A DNA stretch of 64,000 bases from Rummeliibacillus sp044763875 (GCF_044763875.1 NZ_JBIWGZ010000003.1:124001-188000); one strand, 5' to 3'. Positions 1-8,931 are shown, counted from the first letter of the stretch. The notes: generated by a model from the letters alone, not told the origin. A program made the numbers and translations.

Positions 1-670
1 CTTCATCCTCAGTAGGTAAAATAGCGTTTGAATACTCAACAACAGTTACTTCTACACCAAAGTCATGTAGCATAGAAGCCCATTCAATCCCAATAACGCC
101 ACCGCCAACAACGATTAATGATTTTGGTAATTGATCAAGTGTCATTAAATCATCAGAAGTTAAGATTCTTTTTCCATCAGGTGTCAAGCCCTCTAAAAAT
201 CTGGGTCTTGAACCCGTTGCAATGATTACATTTTGAGGTATTAGCATTTCATTTTCTCTATTGTCTTCAAATTCTACAGAAATTGTACCTGGCATTGGTG
301 AGAAGATGGATGGGCCTAGAATTCTTCCATACCCTTCATAAACATCAATTTTCCCTTTTTTCATCAATGCTTGAATCCCTTTATGCAATTGGTCAACAAT
401 CCCATTTTTACGGTTTTGAGCCTGTTCAAAGTTTAATGTAATATTTTGAACATCTACACCGAATTCGTGAGCTTGCTCTTTTGTTGTCCGATAAACTTCA
501 GCACTGCGTAACAAAGCTTTACTCGGTATACAACCTTTATGTAAACAAGTACCTCCTAGTTTACTTTGTTCCACGATGGCAGTAGAGAGGCCTAATTGTG
601 CAGCTCGAATTGCAGCGACATATCCTCCCGGACCGCCACCTACTATGACAAGGTCATAATTCTTAGCCAT
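1..670 (-). CDS. lpdV: dihydrolipoyl dehydrogenase, E3 of the branched-chain 2-oxoacid dehydrogenase complex (N-terminal part)
   Basis: Only the first 223 codons lie in the window; the gene runs off the left edge. The N-terminus has the FAD-binding Rossmann motif (VIVGGGPGGYVAA) and, near residue 40, the redox-active disulfide motif GGTCLHKGCIPSK. A second glycine-rich motif (VVGGGVIGIEW) begins the NAD-binding domain. The family reoxidises lipoamide of the E2 subunit using FAD and NAD. It lies 181 nt downstream of bcd on the same strand, as in bkd operons, so it is probably the E3 of the branched-chain oxoacid complex rather than of pyruvate dehydrogenase. The ATG at 668-670 is chosen because the Rossmann motif starts immediately after it. 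Confidence 0.93.
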   Translation of the reverse strand, partial: MAKNYDLVIVGGGPGGYVAAIRAAQLGLSTAIVEQSKLGGTCLHKGCIPSKALLRSAEVYRTTKEQAHEFGVDVQNITLNFEQAQNRKNGIVDQLHKGIQALMKKGKIDVYEGYGRILGPSIFSPMPGTISVEFEDNRENEMLIPQNVIIATGSRPRFLEGLTPDGKRILTSDDLMTLDQLPKSLIVVGGGVIGIEWASMLHDFGVEVTVVEYSNAILPTEDE

Positions 671-739
671 AAGAACACGCTCCCATTTTATATTTCCATA
701 TTATTTATACCACTTAATAGTATATCTCAAACCTGATAA

Positions 740-779
740 CTGTCACTTTTTCTCTATGACATTTAGATAAAAGTGACAG
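740..779. other. inverted repeat between bcd and lpdV
   Basis: An 11-bp perfect inverted repeat (CTGTCACTTTT / AAAAGTGACAG) with an 18-nt loop lies between the two genes. It is not followed by a T-run on the minus strand, so it looks more like an mRNA processing or stability hairpin than a terminator. The function is inferred. Confidence 0.4.
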
Positions 780-851
780 CTTCTTTTTTATTACCTGGTA
801 CTAAATTATATCATACTCTCAGAAAAAATCATCTTTTTATCTTATTCTATT

Positions 852-1946
852 TTAGCGATTTGATAGAATATGCTTTTCATTTTGCAAGAATGTGCTTCTT
901 GATTTGGAAACCCTAGAAATTCTTTCCTCTGCTAATCGGTTGGCAGCCAAATAAGTCGGAATTCCATCTCGTTTTGAAATTTCAATTATTTTTGCGATAC
1001 TGTCATAAATTCCTTCGACTCTTTTCATCGCTCGATCTCTATTGTAACCATAAAGTTCATCTGCTACGTTTATCACGCCTCCAGCATTAATAACATAGTC
1101 AGGTGCGTAGACAATTCCTAATTCATGCACTATTTGACCATGATGTGATTCTTGCAATTGATTATTTGCAGAACCTGCAATAACTTTTGCTTTTAATTGA
1201 GGAATGGTTTGGTCGTTTATTATTGCTCCTAGGGCACATGGTGCAAAGATATCAACGTCTTGTGCATAAATTTCAGTTGGATCAACAGCTGTTGCGCCAA
1301 ATTCTTCTACAACACGTTTAACTGCAGTTTCGTTGATGTCTGTAACAATTAATTGCGCTCCATCTTCATGTAAATATTTGCATAAAGTGTATGCAACATT
1401 CCCAAGACCTTGAACTGCAACCTTTTTACCTTCTAAACTTTCGCTTCCGAAGGCTTCCTTCGCCGCAGCTTTCATTCCAACATAAACACCATATGCAGTA
1501 ACAGGAGATGGATTACCTGAAGAACCAAATGCTGGAGAAATCCCGGTAACATAATTTGTTTCTTCATGAATTAAATCCATGTCTGCAACTGTTGTACCCA
1601 CGTCCTCAGCAGTAATGTAGCGACCATTTAACCCTTGAATGAATCTGCCTAACGCACGGAACATTTCTTCGTTTTTATCTTTGAAAGGATCTCCCATTAT
1701 TACTGTTTTCCCACCACCAAGATTTAAACCTGCTGCTGCGTTTTTATATGTCATACCACGTGCTAATCGCAATGCATCCTCGATTGCCGCTTCTTCTGAA
1801 GCATATGTCCACATCCGTGTTCCACCTAATGCTGGCCCCAATGTTGTATCGTGAATAGCTATTATTGCCTTTAATCCTGATGTTTGATCCTGACAAATCA
1901 CCACTTGTTCGTAATCGTATTTCTCCATGTATTTAAAAATTTCCAT
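852..1946 (-). CDS. bcd: leucine dehydrogenase
   Basis: NAD-dependent oxidative deamination of leucine, valine and isoleucine to branched-chain 2-oxoacids, the first step of branched-chain catabolism, in the cytoplasm. The 364-residue length equals that of known leucine dehydrogenases. Lys68 (MTYK) and catalytic Lys80 (GGGKTV) are at the classical positions, and the NAD-binding motif GLGNVAYTL is near residue 190. An in-frame start exists 36 nt upstream, but the ATG at 1944-1946 has the AAAGGGGG ribosome-binding site about 8 nt upstream and gives the family N-terminus. It follows bkdR and a sigma-54 type promoter and precedes lpdV. The ptb and buk genes that flank bcd in B. subtilis are absent here. 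Confidence 0.95.
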   Translation of the reverse strand: MEIFKYMEKYDYEQVVICQDQTSGLKAIIAIHDTTLGPALGGTRMWTYASEEAAIEDALRLARGMTYKNAAAGLNLGGGKTVIMGDPFKDKNEEMFRALGRFIQGLNGRYITAEDVGTTVADMDLIHEETNYVTGISPAFGSSGNPSPVTAYGVYVGMKAAAKEAFGSESLEGKKVAVQGLGNVAYTLCKYLHEDGAQLIVTDINETAVKRVVEEFGATAVDPTEIYAQDVDIFAPCALGAIINDQTIPQLKAKVIAGSANNQLQESHHGQIVHELGIVYAPDYVINAGGVINVADELYGYNRDRAMKRVEGIYDSIAKIIEISKRDGIPTYLAANRLAEERISRVSKSRSTFLQNEKHILSNR

Positions 1947-2020
1947 TTGTAAATCCCCCTTTGAAGTTGTGAAAAAATCCACCTTTTCTGGTTGCTTAGA
2001 TAACCCAGTTACTTATATTA

Positions 2021-2039
2021 ATTGCAAGATGTATGCCAA
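2021..2039 (-). promoter_or_regulatory. sigma-54 (SigL) -24/-12 promoter of bcd operon
   Basis: The minus strand reads TTGGCATACATCTTGCAAT: the invariant GG and GC doublets are exactly 10 nt apart, as in YTGGCAYRNNNNTTGCW. It lies about 75 nt upstream of the bcd start and just downstream of bkdR, which encodes a sigma-54 activator. Placement and match are seen in the sequence; control by BkdR/SigL is known for B. subtilis and inferred here. Confidence 0.85.
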
Positions 2040-2043
2040 ATGA

Positions 2044-2086
2044 AAAAAGCCTATCAAAAATGATTTTCATTAATGATTGGCTTTTT
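2044..2086 (-). terminator. terminator after bkdR
   Basis: Stem AAAAAGCC-ATCA / TGAT-GGCTTTTT followed by a T-run on the minus strand. It separates bkdR transcription from the downstream sigma-54 promoter. Confidence 0.7.
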
Positions 2087-2101
2087 ATATTATGCATTTT
2101 T

Positions 2102-2140
2102 TTGCACACCATGCAACTTTTTGCGCGCCATTTTATGCAA
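2102..2140. promoter_or_regulatory. candidate BkdR upstream activating sites (two inverted repeats)
   Basis: Two adjacent inverted repeats, TTGCACACCATGCAA (2102-2116) and TTGC...GCAA over 2121-2140, sit about 65-100 nt upstream of the -24/-12 promoter. That is the usual distance for enhancer sites of sigma-54 activators. The second repeat overlaps the end of bkdR. The sites are seen; binding by BkdR is inferred. Confidence 0.5.
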
Positions 2141-4184
2141 GTTCATATTTTTCTAATTTATAATATAAACTTCTTAAAGAGATATTAAGCATTTTTGCGG
2201 TTTTTGTTTTATTATGCTGACAACTTTCTAATGCATGATATATGATTTGTTTTTCAAAATGATTAATCCGTTCTTCTAATGTACCTTCAACATTCAAATC
2301 ATTTGTTAGCCTTTTTACATCCATATCCTTTTGATTTGTTGAAATATGCAAATACCTTTCATGTAATTCTGTTTCATTTATCGGCATGTAAATCATTGCA
2401 CGTCCAATTACATTTTCTAATTCACGTACATTCCCTGGCCAACGGTAGGACTTTAATCTTTGTAAAACAGTTGGTGTTATGCTTGTAACATTTCTTCCAT
2501 ACTCACGATTTAGTTTCGAAAGAAGCCGTTCTACAAGTTGGGGTATATCCTCTAAACGTTTTCGTAATGATGGAATATAAATCGGCATTCTATTCAAACG
2601 ATAATAAAGATCCTCGCGGAATGTATGATCATGCAAAGCTTTTTCCATATTGACATTTGTCGCCGCAATAATTCGTACATCGATTGGAATCGGTTTTGAG
2701 CCACCTACCCGAACAATTTCTTTTTCCTGTAGGACTCGCAATAATTTCGCTTGCGTACTTAGCGAAAGCTCACCAATCTCGTCTAAAAAAATACTTCCTT
2801 TATTTGCTTCTTCAAATAACCCGCGTTTCCCCCCTTTTTTGGCTCCAGTAAATGCCCCGTCTTCATAACCAAATAGTTCACTTTCTAAAAGATTCTCAGC
2901 GATTGCAGCACAATTTACACGGATAAACTTTTCGTAATGACGATTACTTTCACTATGAATCGCATGCGCGAAGAGTTCTTTCCCTGTCCCTGATTCGCCT
3001 CTTAAAAATACTGTGACCGGCGTTTTAGCAGCTAATTTAGCTTGTTCAACAGCTAATTTCATTTCATCTGAATCTCCGATAATATCATCGAAAACGTATT
3101 TAGATTCTAGCGTTCTAATAATTGTTTTTGCCTGATTTAACTCATTTGCTAACCTACGCATTTCTGTCACATCATGAATAACACCTACACTACCTTTTAG
3201 TTTCTCTTCAACTATAATGGGAGCAACATTAACAATTACTTCTCTCTTATGAGGTCCAAGTCGCATATTCACACCACGAATCGGTTTTTTTGTTTCAATT
3301 ACTTTTAAATGCATACTTTCCCCTTCAGAGATGTCCGTTGTAGCTGGTTGGCCGATGATTTCATCTGGTGATAATCCTGTAATCCGAGTATATGCGGGGT
3401 TTACTACTATCCCCCGTCCTTTTTCATCCACAACTGAAATAGCATCATCACTAGATTGTATTATCGCTTCTAGCATCGTTTTGATCTCTTTTAAATCTGT
3501 TATTTCTTCAGCTAAGGCTACAACTTCTGAAATATCCTTAAAAATCGCTAAGACGCCAATTTGCTGAGAATTTTCATCAATCATTGGAATGCGGGAAGTC
3601 ACTAATCTTTTCCCTGTTTCTAATAGAAATTCTTGGTTTGTTTCTGCAATTCCTGTTTCCATTACGCGCTCTATACCACGATCATGAATCACAGTTGTAA
3701 AATGCTTTCCTATTGCATCTTCAATTGAAACTTCCGTCATTCTTGCAGCACTTTGGTTAAAAAATGTAATCATACCTTCTGGATTTACGCTAACCATACC
3801 TTCTTCAATTGAATTAAAAATAATTTGCTGACGACGTGAAAAGTTTTGGAGTTTTTGAATATAGTATTCTTTTTCCTGTAAAAGTTGAACGATAATCTCA
3901 GCTATTCCACCTGGTATTAGTATTGTTTTTTTTGATAACGATGTTAAAAGATCATTAAAAACCACACTTTCACCTGTAACATCAATAACCATATCTAACG
4001 GATAGTGCAAAAAGTCGCGCCAATTACTACCTGTCTCAATGCCGGCTTTCCTTGCTGCTGCAATTCCTGGCGCATCTTCCCTTATATCTACCACTGCAAC
4101 AGTTTGCAAATTTGTTGAATGGGCTAACAGCTTTAATATAGCTGTCCCACCGCTCCCCGCACCAACAATCATTATTCTATGCAA
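2133..4184 (-). CDS. bkdR: sigma-54-dependent activator of branched-chain amino acid catabolism
   Basis: Enhancer-binding protein of 683 residues. It has an N-terminal Rossmann-like domain (IMIVGAGSGGTA), two PAS domains (about 120-220 and 240-345), and a sigma-54 AAA+ domain (about 360-590) with Walker A GESGTGKE, the GAFTGA loop and Walker B-like FLDEIGE. It ends in a Fis-type helix-turn-helix (KTAKMLNISLRSLYYKL). The GAFTGA loop contacts sigma-54. In B. subtilis BkdR activates the bkd operon with SigL. The start is probably TTG at 4182-4184, preceded by AGGAAGTG at about 9 nt; an ATG four codons later is the alternative. The gene ends within candidate activating sites for the bcd promoter. 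Confidence 0.92.
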   Translation of the reverse strand: MHRIMIVGAGSGGTAILKLLAHSTNLQTVAVVDIREDAPGIAAARKAGIETGSNWRDFLHYPLDMVIDVTGESVVFNDLLTSLSKKTILIPGGIAEIIVQLLQEKEYYIQKLQNFSRRQQIIFNSIEEGMVSVNPEGMITFFNQSAARMTEVSIEDAIGKHFTTVIHDRGIERVMETGIAETNQEFLLETGKRLVTSRIPMIDENSQQIGVLAIFKDISEVVALAEEITDLKEIKTMLEAIIQSSDDAISVVDEKGRGIVVNPAYTRITGLSPDEIIGQPATTDISEGESMHLKVIETKKPIRGVNMRLGPHKREVIVNVAPIIVEEKLKGSVGVIHDVTEMRRLANELNQAKTIIRTLESKYVFDDIIGDSDEMKLAVEQAKLAAKTPVTVFLRGESGTGKELFAHAIHSESNRHYEKFIRVNCAAIAENLLESELFGYEDGAFTGAKKGGKRGLFEEANKGSIFLDEIGELSLSTQAKLLRVLQEKEIVRVGGSKPIPIDVRIIAATNVNMEKALHDHTFREDLYYRLNRMPIYIPSLRKRLEDIPQLVERLLSKLNREYGRNVTSITPTVLQRLKSYRWPGNVRELENVIGRAMIYMPINETELHERYLHISTNQKDMDVKRLTNDLNVEGTLEERINHFEKQIIYHALESCQHNKTKTAKMLNISLRSLYYKLEKYELA

Positions 4185-4316
4185 ATTTTTTCACTTCCTA
4201 TCTACTAAATGCAATTTTTTTCAAGAATTAATTGATATTATCTTAACCAATGTTTCAGCCCTTGACAATCAAAGCATTACACGTGAGAATAAAATAGATT
4301 AGAGGAGTGGACGAAA

Positions 4317-4562
4317 ATGGGTCGTTTTATAGCTTTTGTCATTTTGGCAATTCCTGCAATAATGGCTGCCGTTGGGATTAAATTAATGCGTGATACCTTT
4401 TTCGCGAAACTATTTGATCCAATTCCATATCTATGGCTGCAATTTGTTTTAGGAATAGTGTTGTTTCTATTGGGATTTGGCTTCTTTGCAGGTTTTTTAT
4501 TGAATCGAGACCGTAAAAACGGACGAGTTGCGCCAAAATACACTAAGAACAAAGAAAACTAG
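4317..4562 (+). CDS. yqzF: DUF2627 small membrane protein (YqzF family)
   Basis: An 81-residue protein with two hydrophobic helices (about 3-21 and 41-63) and a basic C-terminal tail. Sequence and position next to bkdR match the YqzF/DUF2627 family, whose function is unknown. The start is supported by GAGGAG 8 nt upstream. It is transcribed divergently from bkdR and is followed directly by a strong terminator. Confidence 0.85.
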   Translation: MGRFIAFVILAIPAIMAAVGIKLMRDTFFAKLFDPIPYLWLQFVLGIVLFLLGFGFFAGFLLNRDRKNGRVAPKYTKNKEN

Positions 4563-4576
4563 AAAATGATTGTATT

Positions 4577-4610
4577 AAAAACGCAAGGATCACAATGATC
4601 CTTGCGTTTT
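4577..4610 (+). terminator. terminator after yqzF
   Basis: Perfect stem of 15 bp (AAAACGCAAGGATCA and its complement) with a CAA loop, ending in TTTT 15 nt after the yqzF stop. Confidence 0.9.
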
Positions 4611-4631
4611 TAATCTCTATTTATTTTTGAA

Positions 4632-4860
4632 TGAATCAATTTCATAAATCCATTTTCGTTTTTTCATTACGAACATGTCAACACATTTACTTTTTAATAT
4701 TCAGATTTGAATGACAGGCTTGGCTTCAATCTCCTCGGGCCAACACGATGTTGGTCACGAAGCCGTTGCTACAGGACGTGCCGTTCTTAGGCTTTGTTCC
4801 TTAAAAGATGTGCTCCTGCTGTAGGTTTAAATTAAAGTTTGATCAATAACACATCGCAAA
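4632..4860. repeat. type 1 repeat, copy A (mosaic with type 3 module)
   Basis: The left end (TGAATCAATTTCATAAATCC, then TACGAACAT.TCAACA) matches the left terminal repeat of the other type 1 copies. The core phrase GGCTTGGCTTCAATCTCCTC at about 4716-4735 is also shared. After that the sequence switches to a different module (about 4738-4802, GATGTTGGTCAC...ACAGGACGTG), which is found again inverted at 32857-32905. No right terminal repeat is recognisable. No gene lies here. Confidence 0.7.
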
Positions 4861-4886
4861 CCCACATTTTTGGCCAAAATTAAAAG

Positions 4887-4925
4887 AATCCGTTTTGAAA
4901 AAAGATTGATCAAAACGGATTTTTC
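4887..4925. terminator. terminator hairpin, possibly bidirectional
   Basis: Stem AATCCGTTTTGA / TCAAAACGGATT with T-rich tails on both strands. It lies downstream of the DUF4825 lipoprotein gene on the minus strand and is the likely terminator of that gene. Confidence 0.65.
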
Positions 4926-5000
4926 TCTTGTGAATTAGTATACATTTTTTATAAAAAAGTTTGATCATTTCATAGCTGTGAGTTGTAACAATCGCGCCCG

Positions 5001-5474
5001 TTAATTGAATAATTGATTTATTACGCTTTCATCTTCCATATATTTTTGTGCAAGTTTTTTTAGTTCATCTTCATTTTTCAATTCACCAAAATCTTCTCCA
5101 TACCAATTTTGTAGATTTTCTTTTGTTATTTTGTATTCTTGATTATCAAAATTAAACGTTATCCAATCTGCATTCTGAACTAATGCAAATAAAAATGTTG
5201 CGTTATAAATAGCTGTTTTTTTATAGTTCTTTTCTGAGTCTGACCAATCATAATTCAAAATAATGCCATACGGCTTCTCTTTTGTTTTAAGTTCAAATCC
5301 TTTAAAGTGTTCTGCACCCTGCAACTTACTTACAATGTTCCCTACTGCGCTGTTATCTCCAACATACGAATCTTTAAATTTAAATATATCTTCTTCCCCA
5401 TTTTTTATATTACACCCACTTACAATTAAAATTACCAACAGTAAGAAAGACGAGAATTTAAGCATTTGTTTCAC
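5001..5474 (-). CDS. DUF4825-type lipoprotein
   Basis: A 157-residue secreted lipoprotein. Residues 1-20 form a signal peptide ending in the lipobox IVSGC, so Cys21 would be lipidated. The mature part (YVGDNSAVGNIVSKL...KEKPYGIILNY) resembles DUF4825, a domain found alone or attached to BlaR1-like proteins and of unknown role. The GTG start at 5472-5474 has a strong AGGAGGG site 6-7 nt upstream. It is monocistronic, flanked by repeat-rich DNA. Family assignment is from memory of the motif and is moderately sure; the lipoprotein nature is clear. Confidence 0.75.
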   Translation of the reverse strand: MKQMLKFSSFLLLVILIVSGCNIKNGEEDIFKFKDSYVGDNSAVGNIVSKLQGAEHFKGFELKTKEKPYGIILNYDWSDSEKNYKKTAIYNATFLFALVQNADWITFNFDNQEYKITKENLQNWYGEDFGELKNEDELKKLAQKYMEDESVINQLFN

Positions 5475-5639
5475 TAGTATCCCTCCTAATCAATTAATTC
5501 TTCACCCATAAAATCTACCATATTGGGTGTATTTGCCCGACTTCTCGATAAGGTGGATTAAGGGATCTACGAAAAACAAATCCACGTTAAATAGAGAATA
5601 GGTGCTTCCTTATGCAAGAAAAGCACCCGTTTGGAAATA

Positions 5640-5795
5640 TTATTCATTCTGTGCCATCCCAAGTAACTTTCTACCCATGGATAAAATTACAACGCTCGTT
5701 GCCCATAATATCAACTTGGAGCCAAAGCCAATCAGTGGCCCCCATGTGCTAACCTGATGTTTCCCCAGATTAACCTCTAACTGCCCTTATTCCAT
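5640..5795 (-). pseudogene. remnant of a small membrane protein gene
   Basis: The minus strand can be read as about 50 codons ending at TAA 5640-5642 (ending SMGRKLLGMAQNE). It contains one hydrophobic stretch (LIGFGSKLILWATSVVIL), but there is no start codon with a ribosome-binding site and a stop lies just upstream in frame. It looks like the end of a decayed gene. The family is not recognised. Confidence 0.4.
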
Positions 5796-5855
5796 TAAAT
5801 GGACCATTTGCTGCATAATCTATTACCTTTACCATAAGAAACCAATCCACACCTG

Positions 5856-6094
5856 CATCGCTTCGCTAGCTTCGTCGCAAGAAATTCTTTTTAACAAAAG
5901 AATTTCTTCCTGCGGGGCTTTCAGCTTAAGCTTTTCCCGTAGGACTCTGAATGAACTTCACTGAATTAGCTTCTCACGAAGGAAATGCGAATGCATTTTC
6001 GAGGAATCGCTGTCTTTCGCTCTACAATGAACAAAATTGGGTATCATTAAACATTCGTATATTTCATATGAATTTTGAATTATGAAATTGATTC
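5856..6094. repeat. type 1 repeat, copy B (left end missing)
   Basis: It contains the type 1 core (CCTGCGGGGCTTTCAGCTTA then CTTTTCCCGTAGGA), the conserved GAAATGCGAATGCATTTTCG block near 5981-6001, and the right terminal repeat ending GAAATTGATTC at about 6094. The left terminal repeat is not found. The rest of 5475-6160 holds the membrane-gene remnant and no intact gene. Confidence 0.75.
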
Positions 6095-6160
6095 GAATAA
6101 ATAAATATATCCGTTCTCCTGCCCCTTCTTCTCACATCAACAATTGACTAAAAACACATT

Positions 6161-6892
6161 TTAGAAATTGCCGTCCGTTTTTTGTGCTTCACGAACAATT
6201 TGCGGATAATCTGTAATCCATCCAATCACTGCTTTATGTGGAGAAGCAATATATTTTTCGTTGCCATTAATATTATAGAAACGACATCTCTTTCCTTGGC
6301 GCAAACACGCATCCAAATATCTTTCTTTATAATAACGAGATTTATTGGCATGAATTGTATCAATATAAGGGATTTGATCTATTTCATCCCAATTGAGAAA
6401 CTTCGTTGCGATTAATGCCGTTTCAATATTTGGTGCAAATCTTTTGGCTTTTTCTAGTAATTCCGAATGAAATGACGAAAAATGTAATCCATCAATATTC
6501 TTACATTTTTCAACTGCAATTTTCAAAGCTATTTCATTTTCCAAAAATGATTCCTTTAGCTCCACATTTAAGGGTACTAAATGATTTTTATGCCAAGCTA
6601 ATAATTCATCGAGCGTTAATATTCTAGGTCCTTTTAATCTACGTACAAATAGTTTTCCAACTCTTAACCGTTTGATTTCCTCTAAAGATAAACTGGAGAC
6701 TAATCCATTCTTTCCGGTAAGACGTCTGAGATTTAGATCATGTACGACGATTGGAATATTATCCTTTGTCGTTTGTATATCAAGTTCTATTCCATCAGCT
6801 TTCATTTCAAGTGCAAGGTCAAAAGCTTCAAGAGAATTTTCAATCGCATTTGCGGATGCACCTCGATGAGCGAATACAAGTGCTCTAGACAT
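6161..6892 (-). CDS. glycerophosphodiester phosphodiesterase (YqiK type)
   Basis: A 243-residue GDPD-family TIM barrel. The family hydrolyses deacylated phospholipids to glycerol 3-phosphate and an alcohol. Visible motifs are FAHRGASAN at the N-terminus (catalytic His-Arg), ENSLEAF, the metal-binding ADGIELDIQTTKD with VVHD, and VELKE near residue 113. There is no signal peptide, so it is cytoplasmic, unlike the secreted GlpQ. Its ATG overlaps the last 8 nt of the upstream FapA-family gene, indicating translational coupling. Position matches B. subtilis yqiK. Confidence 0.9.
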   Translation of the reverse strand: MSRALVFAHRGASANAIENSLEAFDLALEMKADGIELDIQTTKDNIPIVVHDLNLRRLTGKNGLVSSLSLEEIKRLRVGKLFVRRLKGPRILTLDELLAWHKNHLVPLNVELKESFLENEIALKIAVEKCKNIDGLHFSSFHSELLEKAKRFAPNIETALIATKFLNWDEIDQIPYIDTIHANKSRYYKERYLDACLRQGKRCRFYNINGNEKYIASPHKAVIGWITDYPQIVREAQKTDGNF

Positions 6893-8456
6893 TTATTTCA
6901 CCATTCTCCAATTTGAATTTCCCACAAGTTGTATGATTCAACGTTGTAGACTTTTTCCCAATCTGAATATAGGTTCCTGGGAACGCTTCTTTTGTAATAT
7001 GAATTATTTCATCTCCCATGGTTTTAATTTGATATGCTATTTCATTCACCTCAACTTCAAGACGCTTAAATTCTGATTCTTTTTCGTTGATTTTTTCTAT
7101 AATATCATCATATGTTTTTCGTTGTGCTTCGTTCATATGCTCTAACAAAGGCTTAAGTGAAAATACTTTTTCATCTAAGTCAGCAATTTCTTCTTCCAAT
7201 TTTATTATTTTCTCTCTTCTTTCTTTGATTAATTTCGCACTCTCTATTCGATCTGGTATCATGATGATGAGTTCTGTTTTTCTTTCTAATCGATTTCCAG
7301 ACATAGCTGAATGAATAGAATGCGTTGCTTCTGCGCGACCACCTATTATTTTGCCTTGCTGCTCATTTACATAGATATTTTGCGCTTTAATATCTGAACC
7401 CATTGCATATGAGCCAATAAAGATATCCTTTAAAGCTTTCAATGTACTGTCATTCGCATGTTTTACATAAATATTCCCGCAAGCACGTACTACTGTCTCA
7501 CCATTCCCGAAAATACCTCCACGAATATACACATCTCCACTAGTTGATTCAATCAGTTTAGGGCCAGTAACCCCTTCTTGGCCTTCTATTTGAATATCTC
7601 CCGTTGCCACAACTGAATAACCTGGCAATATACTTCCTTTTATTGTAATTGAACCATCAAATGTTAAATTACCTGTTTCTAAACCAACATCCTTTTTTAC
7701 AAGAAGATGTTTTTGTATCGAAAAAGTTCCATTAGAATAATCAATTACGCCACTATCAATCGCTCTAATCACCGTTTTGCCATCTTCTTCTTGTTCATAA
7801 ACGGAAGCAACTTCAAAATTTAATGGAATGTCCTCACCGTCTATGGCAGGGATCTCTTCTCCTAATACATTTTTCCCAGGTATTCCAGGTTGTGCAGGTA
7901 TTTTCTCTCCTAACCAAGCATCCTTTTCAATCTCATAAATAAAATTCATATCTAAGTAATCTGCACGCCCATCTTCTAAAATTTGAGGCTTTTTTTCAGG
8001 AATTTTAATATAAGTAATTTTCGCATCTTCACCTTTTTTCGCTGGTAAACCCGCAGCTATAATTATTGATTTTTCTGACATTGCCGTTTCGAAGGATACT
8101 GAATAAATTCCAAATTGAATCCCTGCATTTTCTGCGACTTCTTTTATTTGACGATTCATGCTTTCTTCATCATGAAAAATAGTTGAAGGATCCTCGTTGA
8201 TATACATTGTAGCTTTCATACAATCTTTCGAAATCTCAATCTCAATTGGTGGTAACCAGCTACCAATTTCCACACGTTCATCTGAGCCTAAACTCAAAGC
8301 AGTTCTTAGTACAGCAAAGCTTGCTAATTTGATTCTTTTATATTTTTGTAAAATTGTATCAAAGTCCTTTAAAGAAAAACCCTCTTTTTTCACTTCGATA
8401 TACACAATTGATTGGTCTTCTGTTAATACTATGTAATCGTTCTCATAAATTTGCAA
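6885..8456 (-). CDS. FapA/DUF342 family polymer-like beta-helix protein
   Basis: A 523-residue cytoplasmic protein without signal peptide. Residues about 170-370 show the repeating glycine-rich beta-helix pattern of DUF342/FapA (GNLTFDGSITIKG, ATGDIQIEG, SGDVYIRGGIFG, IFIGSYAMGSDIKA). Residues about 410-480 form a long charged coiled coil. FapA proteins in other bacteria influence cell polarity, flagellar number or surface structures; the role in Bacillales is unclear. It forms an operon with the downstream phosphodiesterase (8-nt overlap). The start is the ATG at 8456; only a weak ribosome-binding site (GGAGGATGGAG) lies upstream. Confidence 0.8.
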   Translation of the reverse strand: MQIYENDYIVLTEDQSIVYIEVKKEGFSLKDFDTILQKYKRIKLASFAVLRTALSLGSDERVEIGSWLPPIEIEISKDCMKATMYINEDPSTIFHDEESMNRQIKEVAENAGIQFGIYSVSFETAMSEKSIIIAAGLPAKKGEDAKITYIKIPEKKPQILEDGRADYLDMNFIYEIEKDAWLGEKIPAQPGIPGKNVLGEEIPAIDGEDIPLNFEVASVYEQEEDGKTVIRAIDSGVIDYSNGTFSIQKHLLVKKDVGLETGNLTFDGSITIKGSILPGYSVVATGDIQIEGQEGVTGPKLIESTSGDVYIRGGIFGNGETVVRACGNIYVKHANDSTLKALKDIFIGSYAMGSDIKAQNIYVNEQQGKIIGGRAEATHSIHSAMSGNRLERKTELIIMIPDRIESAKLIKERREKIIKLEEEIADLDEKVFSLKPLLEHMNEAQRKTYDDIIEKINEKESEFKRLEVEVNEIAYQIKTMGDEIIHITKEAFPGTYIQIGKKSTTLNHTTCGKFKLENGEINV

Positions 8457-8931
8457 AAAAACTCCATCCTCCCCATTGTGTCTGTGTATTATATCATCGT
8501 AATATTTTGGAATTATTTTAATTTCCCTTATAAAAAACTAATTATTTTTTATTCATTCAACAATTAATCACTTACTATTTTTAGTTCCAACAGAGCCATT
8601 CTTTTACAAATTATTCTATATAAAAAAAATGGTTTTGTAAAATATATTATACTAACAATTGAAATAAAAACTGGTTAATTGTTGATTAATATTGATAAAA
8701 AGTCGTTAAGGGCAACTTACTCTTTCAAACGATTTCACTATGTTAATATAGTAAAACACTAGACTTGGCACTTTGCCATTTGGATAGATAATAGCTTCAA
8801 AAATCAAGAAAATAAATAAATTCTATTAGTGCCACATCAACTAGGTTTTTTCTCATATAAGCTGAATATACAAAGTTACCAAAGAAGGCAAATATACCCC
8901 TAGTCCACACCAAAACCCTTTTTCAAAAACA
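8457..8931. other. intergenic region, no gene seen
   Basis: About 475 nt of very AT-rich DNA between the FapA-family gene and a small membrane protein gene. No coding frame, repeat or hairpin with a clear role was found on either strand. Confidence 0.5.

Noticed and set aside
740..779. Terminator between bcd and lpdV
   Set aside because: A stem is present but no T-run follows on the coding strand, and the genes belong to one pathway.
4277..4552. 91-codon minus-strand open frame opposite yqzF
   Set aside because: yqzF on the plus strand has a strong ribosome-binding site, family similarity and a terminator; the antisense frame has none.
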